Shown here piece after piece: positions 7,968 through 15,900 of a stretch of 47,567 nucleotides of DNA. How positions within the stretch are numbered: position 1 is the stretch's first letter; every line of letters starts with the position of its first letter. The notes beneath the pieces are model-generated. The model had not been told where the DNA came from. It worked only from the letters and a program-made list of their open reading frames with translations, and did no database searches. Origin of the DNA: Pedobacter sp. Lineage in GTDB: Bacteria; Bacteroidota; Bacteroidia; Sphingobacteriales; Sphingobacteriaceae. The stretch spans positions 1 to 47,567 of the forward strand of contig NZ_JAVHXT010000021.1 in the NCBI RefSeq assembly GCF_031119335.1. Direction: 5' to 3'. The position numbers were made by a program, and so were the translations under genes.

Positions 7968-8798
7968 TTATCTCAATTCAGCTACTGGAAAAGTATCCAT
8001 ATCTGCGTAATCTAAATTCTCGCCAGCCATACCCCAAATAAAACTGTAGTTTTTGGTACCAGCACCAGAGTGGATACTCCAAGTTGGCGATAAAACTGCT
8101 TCGTGGTTAGCCATTACAATGTGACGAGTTTGTTGAGGCTCGCCCATAAAATGGATTACCCTTTGGTCTGCCTCCACATCGAAATAGAAATAAACTTCCA
8201 TTCTTCTGTCGTGTGTATGAGGAGGGATTGTGTTCCAAATAGAACCATTTGCTAGTGAAGTTAAACCCATTACCAACTGACAGCTTTGAATGCCATCTTT
8301 GTGAATGTAACGAGAAATAGTGCGTTGGTTTGCAGTTTCCACAGCTCCTAAATCTGCAGAGAAAACATCTTCATGGCTAGCAAACGCCGTTGGATGACTT
8401 GTATGTGCTGGTGCAGAAAGTACATAAAAAACAGCTGGATTGCTAGCATCTTTACTGCTAAATTTTACATCTTTTACGCCTTTACCCAAGTATAAGCAGT
8501 CTTTTTTGTTTAAATCGTAGCTGGTTCCATCGGCGACAATTGTACCTGCACCACCTACGTTAATTACGCCTAATTCTCTTCTTTCTAAGAAATAATCTGC
8601 ACGTAAAATATCGTAATTACCTAAATCTACAACATCATTTACTGGTGTGATTAAACCAGTAACCATTCTGTCGTAGTGTGAGTAGACAAAATTTGCTTTG
8701 TCCGTCGCTTTCAAGTCGTCCAACAAAAATCTTTCTCTGATTTTTTCGGTGTCGTAACTCTTGAAATCTTCTGAGTGTACTGCTTGTATTTGTTTCAT
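7968..8798 (-). CDS. kduI: 5-dehydro-4-deoxy-D-glucuronate isomerase
   Basis: Cupin-fold isomerase that converts 5-keto-4-deoxyuronate (from unsaturated oligouronides) into 3-deoxy-D-glycero-2,5-hexodiulosonate. The 276 residues match E. coli KduI (278). The zinc site is visible as PPHTHDRRMEVYFYF (two His and one Glu), with the remaining His in WSIHSGAGTKNYSF. The N-terminus MKQIQAVHSEDFKSYDTEKIRERF is typical. Its presence shows that the cluster also serves unsaturated uronates from pectin or glycosaminoglycan lyases and not only free galacturonate. Confidence 0.95.
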   Translation of the reverse strand: MKQIQAVHSEDFKSYDTEKIRERFLLDDLKATDKANFVYSHYDRMVTGLITPVNDVVDLGNYDILRADYFLERRELGVINVGGAGTIVADGTSYDLNKKDCLYLGKGVKDVKFSSKDASNPAVFYVLSAPAHTSHPTAFASHEDVFSADLGAVETANQRTISRYIHKDGIQSCQLVMGLTSLANGSIWNTIPPHTHDRRMEVYFYFDVEADQRVIHFMGEPQQTRHIVMANHEAVLSPTWSIHSGAGTKNYSFIWGMAGENLDYADMDTFPVAELR

Positions 8799-8844
8799 TT
8801 TCTATATTGTTTAGGCGAATAATCATTCGCCCTTTGGTTTTGGC

Positions 8845-8876
8845 TAAATATACCCTTAAACTTTATATAGGACAAA
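8845..8876 (-). promoter_or_regulatory. Possible promoter for kduI and downstream genes
   Basis: Minus strand: TTTG (8876-8873), a 20-nt spacer and TATATTTA (8852-8845), one mismatch from TAnnTTTG. It ends about 47 nt upstream of the kduI ATG. The upstream box overlaps one of the two GGACAAATnATGA repeats. Confidence 0.4.
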
Positions 8877-8937
8877 TGATGATTTATCTATATATGATGA
8901 ATTTTGCACTCAAATAAGGACAAATAATGACTTGTCC
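8870..8937. promoter_or_regulatory. Pair of GGACAAATnATGA repeats, candidate operator
   Basis: GGACAAATGATGA (8870-8882) and GGACAAATAATGA (8918-8930) are direct repeats 48 bp apart, and the second is closed by TTGTCC (8932-8937) to make an inverted GGACAA...TTGTCC. They lie in the 139-bp uxaA-kduI gap, upstream of the possible kduI promoter, so a uronate-responsive regulator could bind here. No regulator gene is in the cluster. Confidence 0.35.
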
Positions 8938-10581
8938 CTACAATGATACGCCACGTTTCCATGGGATAAAATCATCTTGGTTTAATAATACCGCTTTTGG
9001 AATTACCTCGCCGCTTGCTGCTTTAATACAATATTCCAAAATATCCTCGCCCATTTCTTCAATGGTCTTTTCTCCTTCAATTACCGGCCCTGTGTTGATG
9101 TCAATAATATCGCCCATACGTTTGGTTAAGGCATTATTGGTGGCCACTTTAATTACCGGACAAACTGGATTTCCTGTTGGTGTTCCCAATCCTGTGGTAA
9201 ATAAAATTAAGGTAGCACCACTAGCAGCTTTACCTGTAGTTGCTTCTACATCGTTACCTGGCGTGCAAACTAGGTTTAAACCTGGTTTTACAGATGGTTC
9301 GGTATAATCTAAAACATCAACAATTGGCGAAGTACCACCTTTTTTGGCAGCACCGTTACTCTTTATCGCATCAGTAATTAAACCATCTTTAATATTTCCT
9401 GGAGATGGGTTCATGTGGAAACCAGAACCTGCATTTTCTGCAGCTTCACTGTAAGCTCCCATCAATTTCATGAATTTCTTGGCAGATTGTTCCTCAATCG
9501 TTCTGTCAATCATGTTTTGCTCGGCACCACACAACTCTGGGAATTCAGCTAGCAAAACCGTTCCGCCTAAAGCTACTAGCAAATCAGAACAATAACCTAC
9601 CGCAGGATTTGCAGAAATACCGCTAAAACCGTCGCTACCACCACATTTCACCCCTAAGTTCATTTTACTTAAAGGTGCAGGTGCTCTTTCAATTTTATTG
9701 GCTTCTACTAAACCTTCAAAGGTTTTTTTAATGGCCAAAGCAATCATATTTTCTTCGCTTTGCGATTGCTGTTGCTCGAAAATATAGATTGGTTTATTGA
9801 AATTTGGATTACGTTCTTTCAAATCGGCCGTGAAATCTTGCACTTGTAAGTTCTGACATCCCAAGCTTAAAACAGTTACTCCAGCTACGTTTGGATGGTC
9901 GGCATAAGCTGCTAATAATTTACTCAAAACGGCAGCATCCTGTCTGATACCACCACATCCACCTTGATGGTTTAAAAATTTAATACCATCGATATTTTTG
10001 AAAACACGTTCGTTTCTTAAACCTTCAAATGCCATTGGTGCATCTAAAGACGAAATATCAGTTCCACTTTTAAAAGCTTCGATTAAGTGTTGCGTGTAGT
10101 TTTTGTACTTCGCAGTTACCGCATAACCTAATTCGTTATGTAACGCTTCGCGGATAACATCTAAGTTTCTATTTTCGCAGAAAACCGTTGGAATAAACAG
10201 CCAATAATTGGCTGTACCAACTTTACCATCTGCACGGTGGTAGCCGTTAAAAGTTCTTCCTTCAAACTTAGAAACATCTGGCGCTTGCCACTCGTAATGA
10301 TATGGACGATACTCGTAAGGAGCCGCCGCATGTTTTAGGTTATCAGTAGTCATTCTAGTTCCCAATGTTACCGGAAACTGGATTTTACCCACCAAAGTAC
10401 CATACATATAAACCTCGTCACCTGCCTGCATATCTTGCATATAGAATTTATGCTTGGCATCCACATCATCAACCAATAAATAATTTACGCCTTGATAACC
10501 TACTAATTGACCAGCTTTAAGGTCGGTTAAGGCTACCAAAACGTTATCTTTTGGGTGTACTTTTAAAACTTGTTGTTTCAT
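8938..10581 (-). CDS. uxaA: Altronate dehydratase
   Basis: Dehydrates D-altronate to 2-keto-3-deoxygluconate, the third step of galacturonate breakdown. One 547-residue chain holds an N-terminal SAF-like domain (about 10-95, KDNVLVALTDLKAGQLV) and the large UxaA/GarD catalytic region. Visible motifs are NYWLFIPTVFCENRN, the cysteine-rich NHQGGCGGIRQD, LSLGCQN and LGVKCGGSDGFSGI; the conserved cysteines fit the metal-dependent mechanism of the family. It is somewhat longer than E. coli UxaA (495). It lies 57 bp downstream of uxaB in the same direction. Confidence 0.93.
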   Translation of the reverse strand: MKQQVLKVHPKDNVLVALTDLKAGQLVGYQGVNYLLVDDVDAKHKFYMQDMQAGDEVYMYGTLVGKIQFPVTLGTRMTTDNLKHAAAPYEYRPYHYEWQAPDVSKFEGRTFNGYHRADGKVGTANYWLFIPTVFCENRNLDVIREALHNELGYAVTAKYKNYTQHLIEAFKSGTDISSLDAPMAFEGLRNERVFKNIDGIKFLNHQGGCGGIRQDAAVLSKLLAAYADHPNVAGVTVLSLGCQNLQVQDFTADLKERNPNFNKPIYIFEQQQSQSEENMIALAIKKTFEGLVEANKIERAPAPLSKMNLGVKCGGSDGFSGISANPAVGYCSDLLVALGGTVLLAEFPELCGAEQNMIDRTIEEQSAKKFMKLMGAYSEAAENAGSGFHMNPSPGNIKDGLITDAIKSNGAAKKGGTSPIVDVLDYTEPSVKPGLNLVCTPGNDVEATTGKAASGATLILFTTGLGTPTGNPVCPVIKVATNNALTKRMGDIIDINTGPVIEGEKTIEEMGEDILEYCIKAASGEVIPKAVLLNQDDFIPWKRGVSL

Positions 10582-10638
10582 TTAAATATTTTTGTTCATC
10601 GGTTATTTATAGCACGATAACCGATTTATATAGATTGC

Positions 10639-12153
10639 TTAAGCTTCTTTAAGCTGAGCAGACATAAATTTGGACAATGAAGTTTCAGCACCTTGGTTTA
10701 TGATATCCAAATATAACGCCTTCACCTCTGGTATAAACCCTGTCAATTGAGTTAAATTTACCCCCCAAATGTTCTCATCGCCCAAAACTTCTTCCACAAA
10801 ACTGTTTTGATGTTGGCTATACTTTTCAAATAAATAAGGTGCAGAGTCATCGTTTAACCGATAACTCGCACCATTATCCAAACCAAAATATAGACCATTC
10901 TCTTCTCTCTGAGCACGAGAGAAGGCCAAGTAAGCCGCAAAGCCAAAAGCAATATGCGCCGGCACTTGGTTAAATATTTTATAGTAATTCAATAACAATG
11001 GAAGTATTCTAATTTTCAACTTCATGGTATATTGAAATGCAATGCTTGTCCATAAATGTTCTATAGACGGGTTGGCAAAACGGTCTTTCACCGCATTTGC
11101 AAAAGCATCACTTTGTTTTTTATCTACTTCGTAAGGAATTGCCGGACCAATTTCCGTTGCCATTAAAGTTTCGATGTAATTACTAATTAAATCGTTTGTC
11201 ATGGCATTTTTTACGGTATCAATACCTAAAAGGAAGGCAATACCCGAACTCAAAGTATGTGTTCCGTTCAATAGACGCACTTTAAGTTCTCTATAAATTT
11301 CGATGTCTTCAGCAATGATTACACCTTCATCTACCGTAGCAAAGGAAAGTACATCAGCTACATGCTTGCCACCCTCAATTGCCCACAAACGATAAGGTTC
11401 TGTCATCGATAACAAAGCATCTTCGTAACCCAGTTCTTCTTGCAAAGCTGCAAAGGCTTCAGCATCAGGTTTTCCTGGTACAATTCTATCTACCAACGAA
11501 TTGCAGAACGTATTGGCGCTAGCCAACCATGCGATAAAGTTTGCTTCTAATTGATTATGATGAGCAAGTTTCAAAACAATTTCGCCCAACTTAGTTCCGT
11601 TATCAGGAATTAATTCGGTAGCTACAATCACTAAACCTTTGCTGTTATCGCCATTAAAAGCTTTGAAACGCTCATATAAAACTGCTAATAATTTTGCAGG
11701 AAAAGATGTTGGAGGATTACTTTCGATACGCTCTTCAACATACTGAATGCCAACTTCTGTGGTATTAGAAACCACTAACTGCAACTCCGCAGATTTAGCA
11801 ATATCTAAAATTGCCTGCCAATCTTTTTCGGCTGCAATTACTCTGCTAATAGCTGATGAAATGATGTTTTCTGAAACTGGCTGTCCGTTTTCGATACCAC
11901 GAACGCAAAGTGTGTAAAGTGCATCTTGTGTATCGAACTCTGATGTATTGCCACCTGTAGATTTCACTACGGCAACACGACCATTGAAAACGCCTTCACG
12001 ATTTGCTTTATCTATGAAATAATCTGGCAATCCACGTAACAACACCCCTGTTCCGAACTGTAAAACTTTCTCTGGTAATTCGAAAATTTCTGCATTTGGC
12101 ACAACCACATTTTCTGCGGCAATTAGTTTCAGATTATCTTTTGATAAAATCAT
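10639..12153 (-). CDS. uxaB: Tagaturonate reductase (mannitol dehydrogenase family)
   Basis: NAD-dependent reduction of D-tagaturonate to D-altronate. The Rossmann start VLQFGTGVLLRGLPDYFIDKA (about residues 30-50) and VVSNTTEVGI are typical of UxaB, and the C-terminal helical domain contains LRVRLLNGTHT-like LKVRLLNGTHTLSSGIAFL. The 504 residues compare with 483 in E. coli. It is the first gene of the cluster; the 781-bp stretch upstream contains a perfect palindrome at 12267-12282 that could be its operator. Confidence 0.93.
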   Translation of the reverse strand: MILSKDNLKLIAAENVVVPNAEIFELPEKVLQFGTGVLLRGLPDYFIDKANREGVFNGRVAVVKSTGGNTSEFDTQDALYTLCVRGIENGQPVSENIISSAISRVIAAEKDWQAILDIAKSAELQLVVSNTTEVGIQYVEERIESNPPTSFPAKLLAVLYERFKAFNGDNSKGLVIVATELIPDNGTKLGEIVLKLAHHNQLEANFIAWLASANTFCNSLVDRIVPGKPDAEAFAALQEELGYEDALLSMTEPYRLWAIEGGKHVADVLSFATVDEGVIIAEDIEIYRELKVRLLNGTHTLSSGIAFLLGIDTVKNAMTNDLISNYIETLMATEIGPAIPYEVDKKQSDAFANAVKDRFANPSIEHLWTSIAFQYTMKLKIRILPLLLNYYKIFNQVPAHIAFGFAAYLAFSRAQREENGLYFGLDNGASYRLNDDSAPYLFEKYSQHQNSFVEEVLGDENIWGVNLTQLTGFIPEVKALYLDIINQGAETSLSKFMSAQLKEA

Positions 12154-12266
12154 TTCTTTTCTAGCTTTTCATTGTTTTTTAAGCTAGTAACGATATGTAA
12201 AGCACCTTTACTAGCATTTGGTCGAAACAATTCTACATAATTTATGCTAGTATAACTTTGATTTAA

Positions 12267-12282
12267 GCGCAAATATTTGCGC
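12267..12282. promoter_or_regulatory. Perfect 16-bp palindrome upstream of uxaB, candidate operator
   Basis: GCGCAAATATTTGCGC is exactly self-complementary and lies 114 bp upstream of the uxaB start. It has an AT core and GC ends, unlike the central CG of LacI-family sites, so the regulator class is not evident. No convincing TAnnTTTG box was found beside it on the minus strand. Confidence 0.4.
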
Positions 12283-12735
12283 AATCGTTCCCGATAACGT
12301 AGGGCAATTTGAATATGTTCAAAATTGACATTTGATACTCGATAAGAAGAGCGTTATGCTATCTCATTTTATGAAAATTAACGTTGGTGTGTTTGGCGGA
12401 GTTCGGTCCCTCTTTCGCCCATAGTCCTCGTTCGTTCCTCACTGTGGGCTATTTGGCTACAATCGGGTTTAGGTACAACAACCTGTGCTCTGAACAAACT
12501 ATCCACTGGCAATGTATTTGGTAAAATAGCCCCGACAAACACGAAAATACTTTTGGTGGCAATCACGATGCGAATAGTAGCAACGCTCACCAAAAGATTG
12601 TAGCGTTGGCGGGACTACGCTAACCGAAGAACCACAAGTTTTGCGCTTCAAATATCTAAACAATACGCCATTCGAGGCGCAGCCTGTCGCGACCGTACCT
12701 ATCGTGCGAACACAAAATATTGAAAAATATTATTT

Positions 12736-12822
12736 TCCTCCCCCTGCCCCCTCGGAGAGGGGGATATGCAAAACGCTTAAGCATCGTGTGTCCCCCTTTT
12801 GGAGGGGGATTAAGGGGGAGGA
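12736..12822. repeat. G/C-run dispersed inverted repeat
   Basis: TCCTCCCCCT (12736-12745) pairs perfectly with AGGGGGAGGA (12813-12822). Inside are further runs, CCCCCTCGGAGAGGGGGA and TCCCCCTTTTGGAGGGGGA. The whole can fold into a multi-arm structure. The style matches intergenic palindromic repeats common in Bacteroidota. Confidence 0.6.
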
Positions 12823-12888
12823 ATTAGATGTATCCATCTATAGGACCATCCAAGGAAGCAACTTTTCTTATCAAATCATCACATTAAA

Positions 12889-12918
12889 GATTGCCGCGTC
12901 GTTCCTCTTCGCAATGAG
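12889..12918. repeat. Half copy of the CGTCATTGCGAGG...GCAATCTT dispersed repeat
   Basis: AGATTGCCGCGTCGTTCCTC-TTCGCAATGA matches the right arm of the complete copy at 19692-19724 with only a few differences. The left arm is absent. It ends 16 bp from the stop codon of the macroglobulin-like gene. Confidence 0.65.
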
Positions 12919-12934
12919 GACAAGATTAGTTTCT

Positions 12935-15900
12935 CTACTTAATCTCTACCTTTTTCATTCCTTCCCTGCCGTAAAAAACTGGAAAATACATCAACTCTGC
13001 TTTTGCGGGATTTAGCACATAACTACCAGTGTAACGCGGCATCAAATCTATCTCGAAGGTGTATTTACCTTGTTTCATCTTTGTGCAGAAAATAGATGTT
13101 TTGTTCTTAAAATACTCTCTGTGCGTCTCCACACCCCAAAAGTTCTGCATTTTATTTTCGTAGCTACAGCCTGCCGGAATTGGAATTTCAATCATCACGT
13201 AATCTGCATCTGCCTTTACCTCTACTTCCACTTTTAACTTGGTCAAAGTACCAGCTTTTAGTTTTGTTGTAGCGGTTCCGTTTTGTAACAAGGTCGAGTT
13301 TACTTTAAAATCTTTATCAACTTTATTAGGTTTAGCATTTTGAAACTGCTGATAAGCTGTAAAATAAACCGCTGTTCTACCTGTTTTCTGCACCTTCAAG
13401 TCTGTTGCGTTTTCTATCGTTTTATTGAATGGAAACTGAGTTACCACTTGGTCGTTCACTTTAATTGATGCAGGTTCTGCTTTGCCATTGGTAGTCATAA
13501 AAGCTGGTAAAATTGTTTCTAAAATCAACGACGCCTCATAAGTATTTCGCCACTGCCCATTTTTACGTTGCTCTAAAAAGTAAAGTGCTATTTTCTCCAG
13601 CTCATTTTCGTAACCGCCAGCATTTTTTAAAATTCGATAAGCTAACAAGGTATTTTGGATGCTGTTATCCCAAAAGCGGATGTTTTCTTCGCCCCAATAA
13701 ATACTGCCAAACATAGTTTGTTTTTTGAGTTTTAGCAAGGAATTTAAATCGACTTTTAAGCCTGCCAGCTGTTTTAACTCCATCATTTCTAAAGTAGCAT
13801 AAAGCGATGCTTTAGTTTCTCTTTGCTTTAATGCTAAAAGTTCGGCTGGTAAATTTGCATTGCGTAGTTTTTCTTTTTCCAACTCCCTTTCCTCGTAAGC
13901 TACAACCCAATCTTTAATGTAATTTTTGCCATCTAACAAGTGCAATAGTTTGATAATTTGGATATCGTTATAGCTTGCCATTTCGCTTAATTTGCTCACC
14001 AAATAACGCTGCAGCAAAGGTTTATTCAAATCTACTGTGTAACCATCTTTTTGTGCTTGTAATAGCGCTTCTACCACGTGCAAACTAATCCACATTTGTT
14101 CTTGCGTGTTTTGCCACCAGCCCCAAGTACCCTGTGGGTTTTTATTTTGTTGTAGCTTTTTAAGGATGAAAGCAATGTCTTTTTCGTGGGTAAATTTTTG
14201 TTCTAAGTATTTGCGAACACGTTTCTCTAACAATAAGCCTTTGAGTTTAGAAGCTAACTGCTCATTACATAGATATTCGTAATTGCGAAGTTTGGTCATT
14301 TCATCCAACAATGTTGGGAAAACAGAAGCTTCAGCTCTGAGTGTAATTTTACCTAAGTTTTTATCAAACGAATAATTTAAAGTGGTATCTCTAAGTAAAG
14401 CCGAAAAATAGCCTTTGGTTTCCTTAACGCCAGCTTCGAACACTGGAATTTTTCTACGCTCACCATCAAAGTAGCCGTTATCTTGCGCCAAGGTATATTC
14501 AAAGTTTAAGCTGTCTTTCGATTTTACTACGATACCCAAAGTATCAATCAACGAGTTTTTGAACTTAACTGTTGAGTTTCGCAATTCCTGTCCATTGTAT
14601 GAAAACTTGCGAACACCTGTTTCTTCTAACGGCGTATAATTCATCAGCTTTCCAATCACGTTAATACTATCGCCGGTTACGGCAAAAAGTGGCGAAACAA
14701 AATTGGCACTCAACGATTTAAACGATTTGATACTGCCTTCGGTGTAACCCGTTTGCTTATTTCCATTCATCGCCATTACACGGGTGGTCCATTTGGTAAT
14801 ATCGTCGGGGAACTTCACGGTAAATTTAGCGATGCCATTTTCGTCGGTGATTAATTTTGGCTGCCAAAAGCCTTCGTCATTAAAATTAGTACGCAGGGTT
14901 TGCTGTTGCGCTACAAGCTCGCCAGTTGCGTTGCTCACCAAATTACCAGTTTTACTTTTGATGATAATTACTCCATTTGCTGCTCTAGCGCCATAAATTG
15001 CAGTAGCGCTAGCATCTTTTAGCACGGTAATGTCTTTCACCACATCTTTGTCTAAAGTGGTAATATCACCATCATAAGGTACGCCATCTAAGATGATTAA
15101 CGGCTTTTGATTAGCATTGATACTGTTAGCTCCTCTAATCATTATCACCTCTTGCAATGACGCTCCCGGAGCACCACCCTGCAAAGAAAAAACTAGTTCG
15201 TTTGACGTTACAGTTGCAACACTACCAGTTAAGCTTTTTTTTGCTACTGAGCCATAACCTATCACCTCTATTCCTCTCAACACATTACCAATTGTATCAA
15301 GTATAATATCACCTAGCGCAGTATTGTTTAGGTCGATAACTTTACTATAATACCCGCTGGCAGTTATTTTCAAAGCACCTAGCTCTGGTATTTTTAATTC
15401 AAACCATCCTTGAGCATTGCTGATGGTCTCAACATCCAAATCCACTACTTTAACCGTAACACCTTTTACAGGTTTATTAGTCTCACTTGACAAAACTCTA
15501 CCTTTTACAGTCTTTTTCAGTTCATTTTTATCGAACATGTAGCTATTAAAAAAAGTTCGATGCTGTTCTAAAATCATTTGCCTGCCAACACTTGGTGTAG
15601 CTTTAATCATACTGTCCAACTTTGTACTGAAAACATTGGCAGGTGTAATTTTAAAACTGCTCCAACTGTAGTAGTTTGCACCGTTAGCTTTTACGGTAAT
15701 GCTATCCGTAACGAAATAGCTATTGTCTCTCAGTAAAAACAGCAATTTATATTTTCCGCTTTCTAAGTTATCTGTATTTGTTTCGCCTTTGTAAATCCTT
15801 AAAAACTGAGGCTGATTAGGTTTAAAAGCGATTACGTTTTTGATGTATGGAATATGATTGGTAAAGGCTGTATCGATATCAAACCGCAGTTTCCCGAAAG

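Larger units (their letters stand above)
12154..12934. other. 781-bp non-coding, repeat-rich stretch upstream of uxaB
   Basis: Region 12154-12360 is the presumed leader and promoter zone of the uxaB-led cluster, with a 16-bp perfect palindrome. Region 12361-12720 is richer in GC than its surroundings and has no credible gene. Both short open frames here have low-complexity, basic, family-free translations. Within it CAACGCT (12582-12588) and AGCGTTG (12602-12608) form a small inverted repeat. Regions 12736-12822 and 12889-12918 are dispersed-repeat copies. I see no RNA gene. Confidence 0.6.

Noticed and set aside
8927..9307. 126-residue plus-strand open frame
   Set aside because: Antisense shadow of uxaA.
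1..12153. Genomic island at tRNA-Lys carrying the uronate cluster
   Set aside because: No integrase, no direct repeat of the tRNA 3' end is visible, and composition is like the rest; the tRNA 5' end, not the 3' end, faces the cluster.
12378..12593. 71-residue minus-strand open frame
   Set aside because: Composition is unlike neighbouring genes, no recognisable family, and it lies in the repeat-rich block.
12641..13015. 124-residue plus-strand open frame
   Set aside because: It runs through the G/C-run repeat and into the 3' end of the macroglobulin-like gene on the other strand; a shadow.
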